From: Candidatus Rokuibacteriota bacterium
Lineage (GTDB): Bacteria > Methylomirabilota > Methylomirabilia > Rokubacteriales > CSP1-6
Length of the DNA: 8,848 nucleotides
Direction of reading: 5' to 3'
Assembly (NCBI GenBank): GCA_016179165.1
Contig: JACORX010000041.1
Location: 1 to 8,848, forward strand
Shown here: positions 1-6,035 of the stretch, piece by piece
Layout: every line of letters begins with the position of its first letter
Position numbering within the stretch: the first letter of the stretch is position 1
Made by a program: the position numbers and the translations under genes
Notes under the pieces: model-generated
What the model saw: only the letters and a program-made list of their open reading frames with translations
The model's database searches: none
What the model was told of the DNA's origin: nothing

Positions 1-442
1 CCAGCCTGAACCATTTCGATCCGGAGAGGTCGGCCCGGTGCTCGAACCACTTGACGTACACGTTGCAGCCGACGTAGTTGCACACCGTGATGGTCGGGAA
101 CGGGATGGGCTTGCCCGGCCCCATGCCGCCGTCGAGGTACAGGCCGATGTCGGCCTTGACGTAGGCGCAGTTGTCGCTGGAGTAGCCCGCCTGCTCCGCC
201 TTGAGGATCAGCGGCAGCGACTTCTTCCGGATGGCGGCCTGGAGCGCCGTCACCTCGGGGAACATCGGCAAGATGTGGCAGGCGCGCAAGAGCTCCACGC
301 AGTTCCCGGAGATCATGAGCGCCCCCGTCGGCACGCCCTCGGCTTCGGCGCGGCCGAGCTCGTCCATCCACGCGGCCATGAGCCGCCGCGAGTGCTCGTG
401 CACCTGGCCCTGGTACTGCCGCTCCGTCACTGGAGTCGCCAT
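1..442 (-). CDS. BcrB-like 2-hydroxyacyl-CoA dehydratase / benzoyl-CoA reductase subunit (partial, C-terminus missing)
   Basis: This is the N-terminal 147 residues of a protein that runs off the left edge of the window; no stop is present. Visible signatures are MISGNCVELLRACHILPMFP (about 43-62) and AGYSSDNCAYVKADIG (about 85-100), followed by the stretch TITVCNYVGC (about 117-126). Cysteines at 48, 55, 92, 121 and 126 are candidates for the [4Fe-4S] ligands of this family. The YS-x-D-x-C-x-YVK pattern is the type seen in BcrB/BadE subunits of ATP-dependent benzoyl-CoA reductases and in related HgdB-like dehydratases (family knowledge). Two in-frame ATGs occur at 448 and 442. The AGGAGG at 449-454 abuts the first and stands 6 bases before the second, so 442 is chosen. 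It lies 58 bases downstream of the BcrC-like gene, matching the bcrC-bcrB order of Thauera-type clusters. The substrate (aromatic ring or 2-hydroxyacyl-CoA) cannot be decided without the missing part and the activator subunit. Confidence 0.8.
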   Translation of the reverse strand, partial: MATPVTERQYQGQVHEHSRRLMAAWMDELGRAEAEGVPTGALMISGNCVELLRACHILPMFPEVTALQAAIRKKSLPLILKAEQAGYSSDNCAYVKADIGLYLDGGMGPGKPIPFPTITVCNYVGCNVYVKWFEHRADLSGSKWFRL

Positions 443-448
443 CTTCAT

Positions 449-454
449 CCTCCT
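449..454 (-). promoter_or_regulatory. Ribosome binding site of the BcrB-like gene (decides the start)
   Basis: The minus strand reads AGGAGG directly before ATG-AAG-ATG. The spacing is 0 bases to the ATG at 448 and 6 bases to the ATG at 442, so the second ATG is the likely initiator. Confidence 0.7.
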
Positions 455-484
455 GATCTATTCAGCCCTCGCCGGCAGCGTCCC

Positions 485-501
485 AGCTCGAACAGCGAGC
501 T
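485..501. other. Small hairpin between the BcrC-like and BcrB-like genes
   Basis: AGCTCG (485-490) and CGAGCT (496-501) form a perfect 6-base stem with a 5-base loop, reaching into the TGA stop of the BcrC-like gene. No T-tract follows, so it is unlikely to terminate transcription. It could tune the ratio of the two subunits or mRNA stability, or be chance in GC-rich DNA. Confidence 0.35.
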
Positions 502-1655
502 CAGTCGAAGAGCATGGATTCGACGAAGGTTTCGATCTCGTTCCGGGTGCGCTCGAAGGTCCACATCTTCTCCTCGAACTCGACCAGGAGGTGCGGCACG
601 CCCGCCTTCTCGAGCCCCTGCTTCATCAGCACGTAGTCGAAGAGCGCGGGCTCGCAAAACTTGGCCGGCATGAAGATGACCGCGCCGGCGCGCGCACGAC
701 GCACCTTCTCGAGGAGCCCGGTCGAGCGGTGCTCTCGGCCCTCGTGCCTCGTCGACGAGGGCTGGGCCTGGTCCACGTAGGCCGCGCCCAGCCGCTCGAA
801 GGGGTCGCCGTCCGCCGTCACGTCCGAGGTGAACCAGCGCCAGCCGAGCATGAGGTCGTCCTCGACCACGTAGCAGCCGGCCTCTTCCAGCACCTCGAGG
901 AGCCCCAGCGGCGGCTGCTCGCAGAAGGTCCCCTCGATCACCACTCTCAGCCGGTCGCGGGGCCGGGCGGCCCGTCGCGGGATGGCCTCGAGGAGCGCGT
1001 TCACCCAGGCGATGCCGTCCTCGGGCGGCGCCATGGTCAGCGCGCGGAGCGCGGTGTAGAGCTCGACGGTCGAGAGCTTCTGGGGCTCGGCGATCCTGAG
1101 GGCGTACAGCGCCCGGATGCCGGTGCGGAGTGTGTTGAAGGTCTCGATGCTCTCGGCGAGCGCCGTCGGCGTCACCCGGAGATCCCAGGCATCCTCGAAG
1201 CGCGCCGCGAGGCGCTTGATCTCGGCGGCCATGTAGGCGGCGACGGCGGGCGAGGTCGAGTTCTGAGGCAGGTGGAGGTATTCGACCAGAACGTCGCCGA
1301 AGTTGCGCTGGTAGATGCTCGAGAGGTTGCGGGCGACGTCGCAGATGTTGGAGAAGACGAAGCCGTCCACACCCTTGCAGAGACCCTGGAAGCCCAGCTC
1401 CAGGCTCGACTTGGCGATGGAGCAGACGAAGGACTGGAAGCGCGCGTCGGCATGGGTCAGCTCGACGGAGGTGCCGCCGCCCAGGAACGCCAGCGGCAAC
1501 ATCCCGGCCGCGTGGATGACCTCCACCGGCGCCCAGACGGGATAGGAGGCCACGACCCGACCCTCGGGGTGCTGCGCCTTCCACCGCTCCGCGGCCGCGC
1601 CGATTGGCAGGGCCACGAGCTCCCGACACTCTGCGAGGACCTGGTCCGCCGTCAT
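501..1655 (-). CDS. BcrC-like 2-hydroxyacyl-CoA dehydratase / benzoyl-CoA reductase subunit
   Basis: This is a 384-residue protein, close to the size of BcrC-type subunits. With its partner it would bind a CoA thioester and a [4Fe-4S] cluster and carry out ATP-driven low-potential reduction of an aromatic ring, or else 2-hydroxyacyl-CoA dehydration. Visible signatures include GFVFSNICDVARNLSSIYQR (about 98-117), IEGTFCEQPP (240-249) with EEAGCYVVEDDLMLGWRWF (257-275), and the C-terminal PAKFCEPALFDYVLMKQGLEKAG (330-352), which is typical of the HgdB/BcrC family. Cysteines are at 10, 78, 93, 105, 245, 261 and 334; C78, C105 and C334 are plausible cluster ligands by position (inference). The start is fixed by AGGAGG at 1661-1666, 5 bases upstream, and by the ATGA overlap with the TetR stop, which implies translational coupling. 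The frame stays open upstream to 2231, but that part lies inside the TetR gene and is not coding. A BcrA/BcrD-type ATPase should lie beyond the left edge if this is a reductase. Confidence 0.85.
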   Translation of the reverse strand: MTADQVLAECRELVALPIGAAAERWKAQHPEGRVVASYPVWAPVEVIHAAGMLPLAFLGGGTSVELTHADARFQSFVCSIAKSSLELGFQGLCKGVDGFVFSNICDVARNLSSIYQRNFGDVLVEYLHLPQNSTSPAVAAYMAAEIKRLAARFEDAWDLRVTPTALAESIETFNTLRTGIRALYALRIAEPQKLSTVELYTALRALTMAPPEDGIAWVNALLEAIPRRAARPRDRLRVVIEGTFCEQPPLGLLEVLEEAGCYVVEDDLMLGWRWFTSDVTADGDPFERLGAAYVDQAQPSSTRHEGREHRSTGLLEKVRRARAGAVIFMPAKFCEPALFDYVLMKQGLEKAGVPHLLVEFEEKMWTFERTRNEIETFVESMLFD

Positions 1656-2272
1656 GCCGGCCTCCTGTTGTCGGCGGCCTGGAGCTCGGCGCTGCGTGGC
1701 GCGGCCTCCAGGAAGCCGTAAAGGAAGAGCGCCCCCACCTCGGACGCGAGCGTGCGGGCGTCCTCGCGGGAGCGCAGGAAGGGGCGGGTCGCGATGCCGT
1801 TGAGCATGCCGAGGAGCAGGTTGGTCCCCGAAAGCAGCTCGTCGCCCGACCGGTCGTGAGGATCGAGCTCGCGCAGGACCGCGAGCCCCCGCGTGAGGTA
1901 CGACTGCCGCTTCGCCGAGATTTCGTCGCGCCTGGGGCCCGAGAGGAGCTCCCAATCGCGGTTGATGATCTTGAGCGCGGCGGCCTGGCGGAAGCCGAAG
2001 TCCAGGTGGGTGCGGATCACCGCGAGCAGCCTGATCTCCGGGGTGCGCGCCCCGGCGAGCGCGTCGTCGAGCTCTTCGATCAAGCGGTCGAGCGAGCGGT
2101 CGAGGACGAGGAACAGAAGCTCGTCCTTGCCGCCGACGTAGTGATAGAGCCCCGCCAGCGACAGCCCCGCGGAACGGGCAATCTCCCGGATTGAAGCCTG
2201 GTGGAAGCCCCGCCGCGCAATCACGTCGCACGCCGCCTTCAGGATGCCCTCGTACCGCTCGCCGATCGCCAT
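1652..2272 (-). CDS. TetR/AcrR-family transcriptional regulator
   Basis: This is a 206-residue one-domain-plus-ligand-pocket repressor of normal TetR length. The N-terminal helix-turn-helix lies at about residues 27-46 (ASIREIARSAGLSLAGLYHY), followed by the usual GGKDELL turn into helix 4. The remainder is an all-helical region with no recognisable ligand signature, so the inducer is unknown; an acyl-CoA or aromatic-CoA intermediate would suit the neighbours (inference). The start at 2272 is supported by GGGAGG at 2279-2284 with 6-base spacing. A palindromic operator sits in its own leader, which points to autoregulation. Its stop overlaps the start of the BcrC-like gene (ATGA), so it should be co-expressed with the reductase-like subunits. 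It may also control the upstream six-gene operon, but no second copy of the operator was seen in this window. Confidence 0.92.
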   Translation of the reverse strand: MAIGERYEGILKAACDVIARRGFHQASIREIARSAGLSLAGLYHYVGGKDELLFLVLDRSLDRLIEELDDALAGARTPEIRLLAVIRTHLDFGFRQAAALKIINRDWELLSGPRRDEISAKRQSYLTRGLAVLRELDPHDRSGDELLSGTNLLLGMLNGIATRPFLRSREDARTLASEVGALFLYGFLEAAPRSAELQAADNRRPA

Positions 2273-2281
2273 TCCGAACCT

Positions 2282-2305
2282 CCCACCGAACGCTCGTTCG
2301 GTTGG
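2282..2305. promoter_or_regulatory. Palindromic operator, probably for the TetR protein
   Basis: The core ACCGAACG-CT-CGTTCGGT (2285-2302) is a perfect inverted repeat with 8-base arms and a 2-base centre. Extending to 2282-2305 gives 11-base arms with 10 of 11 positions paired. This is the size and symmetry of many TetR-family operators. It begins 10 bases upstream of the tetR ATG and shares its edge with the ribosome site at 2279-2284. Binding there would block transcription start or early elongation of tetR and the reductase-like genes. No convincing sigma-70 promoter was recognised in the 118-base gap (2273-2390). The gap also has an A/T-rich stretch at about 2355-2383 and no clear terminator for the thioesterase gene. 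Confidence 0.75.
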
Positions 2306-2390
2306 CGGTTAGACTAGGCGCTTTTGTCAGGCTTGGGAATCGGGCGAACGCCTCATTTTTCTAGTGCATACGAGCTATATTCTTGGGGGG

Positions 2391-2792
2391 CTAGGGCCGG
2401 AGGCCCTGGATGTAGAAGGAGCCCGTGGCGAGGGCGATGAGCCGGCCCTGGCCATCCGTTACCCGCGCCTCGATGACGCCGATCCGGGTGCTCCGGTCCG
2501 CAACTTTGGCCTCGGCGAAGAGCAGCCCGGCGCCGGCCGGGGCCAGGTAGTTGATCTTGATCTCGAGCGTCGCGCAGCGCTCCCCTGGCGTCAGCCGCGA
2601 AGTCAGCGCCCCGCCCATGGCGTAGTCCACGAGCGAGTACATGACGCCGCCGTGGACGACGCCGTGCGGGTTGAGGTGGCGGGACTCGGCCGTCAGCTCG
2701 AAGCGGCAGGTCCCGTCCCCCATGTGGGCGCAGCGCGCCCCCAGGAGCTCCGCGAACGGCCCCACGCCCGGATCGTTTCTTTCGTCGCTCAT
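2391..2792 (-). CDS. PaaI-type hotdog-fold acyl-CoA thioesterase
   Basis: This is a 133-residue single hotdog domain, the usual size for PaaI/YdiI-type thioesterases, which hydrolyse aryl- or acyl-CoA to the free acid and CoA. The signature is at residues 41-60, NPHGVVHGGVMYSLVDYAMG. N41, the HGG at 47-49 and D56 correspond to the substrate-binding and catalytic positions known in PaaI. It is followed by the beta strands CATLEIKINYLAPA (73-86) and the C-terminal VTDGQGRLIALATGSFYI (111-128). AGGAGG lies at 2799-2804, 6 bases before the ATG. The ATG immediately follows the TAG of the NnrS-like gene with no gap, which suggests coupled translation. In this operon it may recycle CoA from dead-end ring thioesters (inference). 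The exact substrate is not readable from sequence. Confidence 0.9.
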   Translation of the reverse strand: MSDERNDPGVGPFAELLGARCAHMGDGTCRFELTAESRHLNPHGVVHGGVMYSLVDYAMGGALTSRLTPGERCATLEIKINYLAPAGAGLLFAEAKVADRSTRIGVIEARVTDGQGRLIALATGSFYIQGLRP

Positions 2793-4037
2793 CTAGGTCC
2801 TCCTCACGACAGCCCCGAGCAGATTTGCTCCCGCGCAGAGGACCGCCGCCAAGACGAAGAGACCCGAGAGGGCCACTGCGGGAGCCATCGCCGCCCAGCC
2901 GAGCCCCATCAGGATCTCGGCAGTTCTCAGCACCACCCCGGCCACGAGAACCCAGAGAGCCACCGCGCGCAGCTGCGGCCAGGGCAGCTCCCTGCCCTCG
3001 AGAACGGGGATGAGGCGGAAGGTCATGGCGATGGCGACTGCCGTGAGGAAGCCCACCGCGACGAGGTGCCTCACGGCGTCCGTGAGGAGATGCGCCTCGC
3101 CACCGCCCCAGGCGGTTCCGACCCCAGCGGCCGCGCCCACGACCGCCGCCCCGAGGGACGCGACGGCCAGGCGGAAAATGCGCGACTCTGGAGCGCTCCG
3201 CGACACCATGGGCAGCATCACCCCGGCCTGTCTCAGCACCCCTCCAGCGATCAGCATCGCCGCGACCGATCCGAGGACGACCAGCTCGCCAAGCCTCGCC
3301 GCCCGTCCATCGCCGGCCCACTCACCCGCGGCGGCGAGCGCCGCGCCGAGACCAAGCAGCCACGGCAGGGCGCGCGCGAGCGCGGCCGGGACATTCCAGC
3401 GGGGCACGAACATGGGCCCGGCGCGGAGGAGCACCCCGCTTACCCAGCCGATGACGCCACCCAGGAGCGCCATCGAGTGCACGGCACGCATCGAGTCGAG
3501 CGGAGGCACGGCCAGCCCGGCATTGACCGCCCGCCAGCGGAGGAACGTCTCGCACAGACACGCGGCGGCGATCCAGCCGCTGCTGGCGGCGAGATGACGG
3601 CGGAGCGGCCCGAGAGGCGGCGGGTCGAGACAGCGCCAGACCCACCCGGAAAAGACAAGAAAACCAAGAGCCTGCAGCACCGCGCCGGCCAGCACCGCCC
3701 CAGGCACGCCGCCCGACGTCCCAGCGACGCGGAGCGCGAGCGCCGCGAGCATGAGCGCGAGCACCGGATGCGTGAACGCCGACCGCGCGGTGACGCGCCC
3801 CGTAAAACGCGCGAAGAGATGGTGCGCCACGCCCACGATGAGCATCCCGAAGAAGCCGAAGATCTGGAGACTCGCGTGGAGGAGCCGCCACTCGACTGCG
3901 ACGGCCGGGGCGCCCACATACAGCCACGCCAGCAGGGCGACACCGATCGGCGCGCCGCCACCGACCGCGGCGGCGTAGGCGAGGAGCGCGAAGGGGCGGT
4001 AGACCGGCTCTTCGCGGGGCGGGCCGGGGACGCTCAG
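2793..4037 (-). CDS. NnrS-like polytopic membrane protein (CTG start inferred)
   Basis: This is a 414-residue integral membrane protein with about 12 hydrophobic segments (roughly 17-45, 52-72, 91-106, 112-134, 152-170, 184-206, 219-241, 249-268, 286-308, 322-345, 355-373 and 376-410). The pattern YRPFALL near the N-terminus, LLHASLQIFGFFGMLIVGVA (52-71) followed by HHLFARFTG, and RHLVAVGFLTAVAIAMTFRL (323-342) resemble NnrS, a haem/copper membrane protein linked to nitric oxide metabolism. Candidate haem-ligand histidines are 54, 72, 73, 187 and 324. No in-frame ATG, GTG or TTG lies near the expected N-terminus. The CTG at 4037 gives family-like length and makes a CTGA overlap with the dehydrogenase stop. 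Starting at the first downstream GTG (residue 41) would remove the first membrane span. Its role among acyl-CoA genes is unknown; a redox or quinone-linked function is speculation. Confidence 0.72.
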   Translation of the reverse strand: MSVPGPPREEPVYRPFALLAYAAAVGGGAPIGVALLAWLYVGAPAVAVEWRLLHASLQIFGFFGMLIVGVAHHLFARFTGRVTARSAFTHPVLALMLAALALRVAGTSGGVPGAVLAGAVLQALGFLVFSGWVWRCLDPPPLGPLRRHLAASSGWIAAACLCETFLRWRAVNAGLAVPPLDSMRAVHSMALLGGVIGWVSGVLLRAGPMFVPRWNVPAALARALPWLLGLGAALAAAGEWAGDGRAARLGELVVLGSVAAMLIAGGVLRQAGVMLPMVSRSAPESRIFRLAVASLGAAVVGAAAGVGTAWGGGEAHLLTDAVRHLVAVGFLTAVAIAMTFRLIPVLEGRELPWPQLRAVALWVLVAGVVLRTAEILMGLGWAAMAPAVALSGLFVLAAVLCAGANLLGAVVRRT

Positions 4038-5185
4038 TAGGGCCGGCTCTCGCGCCCCATCAGCTCGCGCGCGACAATGGTCTTCATCACCTCGGCCGTG
4101 CCGTCGCCGATCTCGAGGCCGATGACGTCCCGCATGCGCTGCTCGAAGGGCAGCTCGTCGGTGTAGCCGTAGTGGCCGTGAAAGAGCAGGCACTGGTGGA
4201 TGGTCTCGACGGCCAGCTTCGGCGCCCACCACTTGGTCATCGCCGATTCCTTCGTATGCGGCCGGCCCCGGTCGGCGAGGCAGAGCGCCCGGTAGCAGAG
4301 GCCGCGGCAGGCGTCGATGTGGGTCGCGGCTTCGGCGATCTTGAAGGACACGCCTTCGAACGTCGCGAGGGTCTTGCCGAAGGCCCGGCGCTCCTTGACG
4401 TAGTCCATGGTTTCTTCCAGCGAGATTTGGGCCGCCCCCAGGCACGCGAGCGCGATGCCGACGCGGTTGTAGTCGAAGCCGCGCATCACCTGGTAGAAGC
4501 CCTGGCCTTCCTCTCCCAACCGGTGCGAATCGGGAACGCGCACGTGGTCGAAGGCGAGGACGCCGCGTCCAACCGAGTGCGAGCCCATGTCGCGCATGGG
4601 GCTCCGCGAGACGCCGGGGAGGTCGAGTGGGACGAGGAAGGCCGTCACGCCCCTTGCCCCTCCGCCCACGCCCGTGCGCGCGAACAGGACCGCCGATCGC
4701 GCGACCATCGCGAGACTGATCCCCGACTTCTCTCCGGTGATCAGGTAGCCGTCGCCGTCGCGCTCGGCCCGGCAGGCGAGGTGGGCGGCGTCCGAGCCGA
4801 CGCCGGGCTCTGTCAGCGCGAGCGCGATGACCTCCTCGCCGCGCGCCGTCGGCGGCAGCCAGCGCTTCTTGATCTCCTCCGTCCCGTTCGCGCCCACGAT
4901 CTCTCCCGCGAGCCCGGCGAGCTGGAGGCCGTACGTGCAGCCGAAGTCCCCTCGCGCGATCTCCTCCATCGCCAGTCCGAAGGTCAGGTAGTCCGATTCC
5001 TGGCCGCCGTACGCGGGCGGCATTCGGAGCCCGAGAAGCCCCAGCTCTCCCATCTGGCGCCATGTCTGCCAGGGGAACTCGCCGCTCCTGTCCCAATCGC
5101 GCGAGTGCGGCGCGAGCTCCTTGCGGGCAAAAGCGCGGAGGGTTCGGACCAGCTCTTCCTGCTCGGGGGTCAGCGACAGGTCCAT
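4034..5185 (-). CDS. Acyl-CoA dehydrogenase, cyclohexane(ene)carboxyl-CoA dehydrogenase candidate
   Basis: This is a 383-residue FAD flavoenzyme of normal acyl-CoA dehydrogenase length. It shows the helical N-domain (about 1-118), the flavin/substrate motif ALTEPGVGSD (123-132), the beta-domain stretch GEKSGISLA (151-159), ERRAFGKTLATFEG (264-277), the helix LLFHGHYGYTDELPFEQRMR (333-352) and the terminal IGDGTAEVMKTIVARELMG (359-377). The usual YEGT catalytic Glu is replaced by Asp361 (GDGT), and the alternative Glu site used in isovaleryl-CoA dehydrogenase is Asn240 (FDYNR). Neither classical base is therefore a Glu. The start at 5185 is supported by CGAGGA at 5190-5195, with 4 bases between it and the ATG, and lies 14 bases after the hydratase stop. 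With a BadH-like SDR, a hydratase and a ligase as neighbours, an AliB/BadJ-type or Ch1CoA-type ring dehydrogenase is the best guess. Electrons would normally go to ETF, which is not encoded here. Confidence 0.88.
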   Translation of the reverse strand: MDLSLTPEQEELVRTLRAFARKELAPHSRDWDRSGEFPWQTWRQMGELGLLGLRMPPAYGGQESDYLTFGLAMEEIARGDFGCTYGLQLAGLAGEIVGANGTEEIKKRWLPPTARGEEVIALALTEPGVGSDAAHLACRAERDGDGYLITGEKSGISLAMVARSAVLFARTGVGGGARGVTAFLVPLDLPGVSRSPMRDMGSHSVGRGVLAFDHVRVPDSHRLGEEGQGFYQVMRGFDYNRVGIALACLGAAQISLEETMDYVKERRAFGKTLATFEGVSFKIAEAATHIDACRGLCYRALCLADRGRPHTKESAMTKWWAPKLAVETIHQCLLFHGHYGYTDELPFEQRMRDVIGLEIGDGTAEVMKTIVARELMGRESRPY

Positions 5186-5199
5186 GGTGTCCTCGTGTC

Positions 5200-5985
5200 C
5201 TACGCTGCGTGGAAGACGGGCTTGCGCTTCTCGGCAAAGGCGCGGAGCCCCTCGACCGCCTCCGCCGTACACATGTGGGCGGCGACCAGCGACAGCTCGA
5301 GCTCGAGCCCGCCGGCGAGATCGGCATCGAAGGCGCGGTTGACGAGGCTCTTGACCGTGCGCGCCGCCGAGCTGCTTCCGGTGGCGAGCGCGCCCGCCAT
5401 CTCATCCACGACGGCGCCGAGCGTGCCTTGGGGCGCGACGCGGTTGACGAGCCCCCAGTCGAGCGCCTGCGCGGCGCTGAGCCAGCCGCCCAGCAGCATC
5501 ATCTCCTTCGCGCGACGGGCGCCGATCAGCCGCGGCAGGCGCTGGCTGCCGCCGCCGCCCGCGACCAGGCCGAAGTTGGCGTGCTGGTCACCCAGCCTCG
5601 CGGCCTCATCAGCGACGACGAGGTCGGTCACGAGCGTCAGCTCGAGCCCGCCGGCCAGTGCGAAGCCGTGAACGCCCGCCACGACCGGCACCGGCAGGGC
5701 CTCGATGCGGTTGAAGACGCGGTGCCAGAGCCGCATGAAGCGCGCCCACTTCTCCGGGTCCGGCGACAGCTCCCGGACGGCCTTGAGATCCGCGCCGGCG
5801 CAGAAGGCACGCCCTGCGGCCTGCAGCGTGACGACGCGCAGCGTCTGATTGCCCTCGACGGCGGCGCAGACCCTGTCGAGGTCATCGAGCAGGGCCGGGC
5901 TGATGGCGTTGAGCTGCTCCGGGCGATTGAGCACGACGTGCGCGATGCCGCCCTTCGCGGCGTAGCTTACGGTGCCGAGTTCCAT
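5200..5985 (-). CDS. Enoyl-CoA hydratase/isomerase family protein, BadK- or dienoyl-CoA hydratase-like candidate
   Basis: This is a 261-residue crotonase-fold protein of standard length. The first oxyanion-hole segment is AFCAGADLK (60-68) and the second is GVHGFALAGGLEL (104-116), which carries Glu115 at the position of catalytic Glu144 in rat enoyl-CoA hydratase. The segment LGDQHANFGLVAGGGGSQRL (131-150) aligns with the region that carries the second catalytic Glu (Glu164), but has His135 there. The enzyme may add water to a ring enoyl- or dienoyl-CoA, or do another crotonase reaction. Two in-frame ATGs occur (5991 and 5985). The GGAGGAG at 5992-5998 abuts the first and is about 6 bases from the second, so 5985 is chosen. 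It sits between the SDR (50 bases upstream) and the dehydrogenase (14 bases downstream), the natural order for a beta-oxidation set. The ring specificity is inferred from neighbours only. Confidence 0.88.
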   Translation of the reverse strand: MELGTVSYAAKGGIAHVVLNRPEQLNAISPALLDDLDRVCAAVEGNQTLRVVTLQAAGRAFCAGADLKAVRELSPDPEKWARFMRLWHRVFNRIEALPVPVVAGVHGFALAGGLELTLVTDLVVADEAARLGDQHANFGLVAGGGGSQRLPRLIGARRAKEMMLLGGWLSAAQALDWGLVNRVAPQGTLGAVVDEMAGALATGSSSAARTVKSLVNRAFDADLAGGLELELSLVAAHMCTAEAVEGLRAFAEKRKPVFHAA

Positions 5986-5991
5986 GGGCAT

Positions 5992-5998
5992 CTCCTCC
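5992..5998 (-). promoter_or_regulatory. Ribosome binding site of the hydratase gene (decides the start)
   Basis: The minus strand reads GGAGGAG followed at once by ATG-CCC-ATG. The first ATG (5991) has no spacing and the second (5985) has about 6 bases, so the protein probably starts MELGTVS. The arrangement is the same as at the BcrB-like gene. Confidence 0.65.
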
Positions 5999-6035
5999 GA
6001 CGGAGCCACGAGCCCCGGCGCCGTCACACCCTGCC

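Noticed and set aside
485..501. Transcription terminator after the BcrC-like gene
   Set aside because: The stem is only 6 bases and no T-tract follows. The next gene has a strong ribosome site 58 bases on, and the two subunits should be co-expressed.
201..1721. Long open frame on the plus strand (506 codons)
   Set aside because: It lies antisense to the BcrC- and BcrB-like genes, is rich in Arg, Gly and Ala, and shows no family motif. Long antisense frames are expected in GC-rich DNA.
2341..2352. GGCGAACGCC palindrome as a terminator of the thioesterase gene or a second operator
   Set aside because: It has only 4-base arms around 2 bases, no T-tract, and does not match the operator beyond CGAACG.
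2364..4040. Long open frame on the plus strand (558 codons)
   Set aside because: The translation is low-complexity Arg/Glu/His/Pro and is antisense to the thioesterase and membrane protein genes, both of which have clear family signatures.
4038..5405. N-terminal extension of the membrane protein frame through the acyl-CoA dehydrogenase
   Set aside because: The extended translation is Arg-rich without motifs and overlaps a well-supported gene in another frame.
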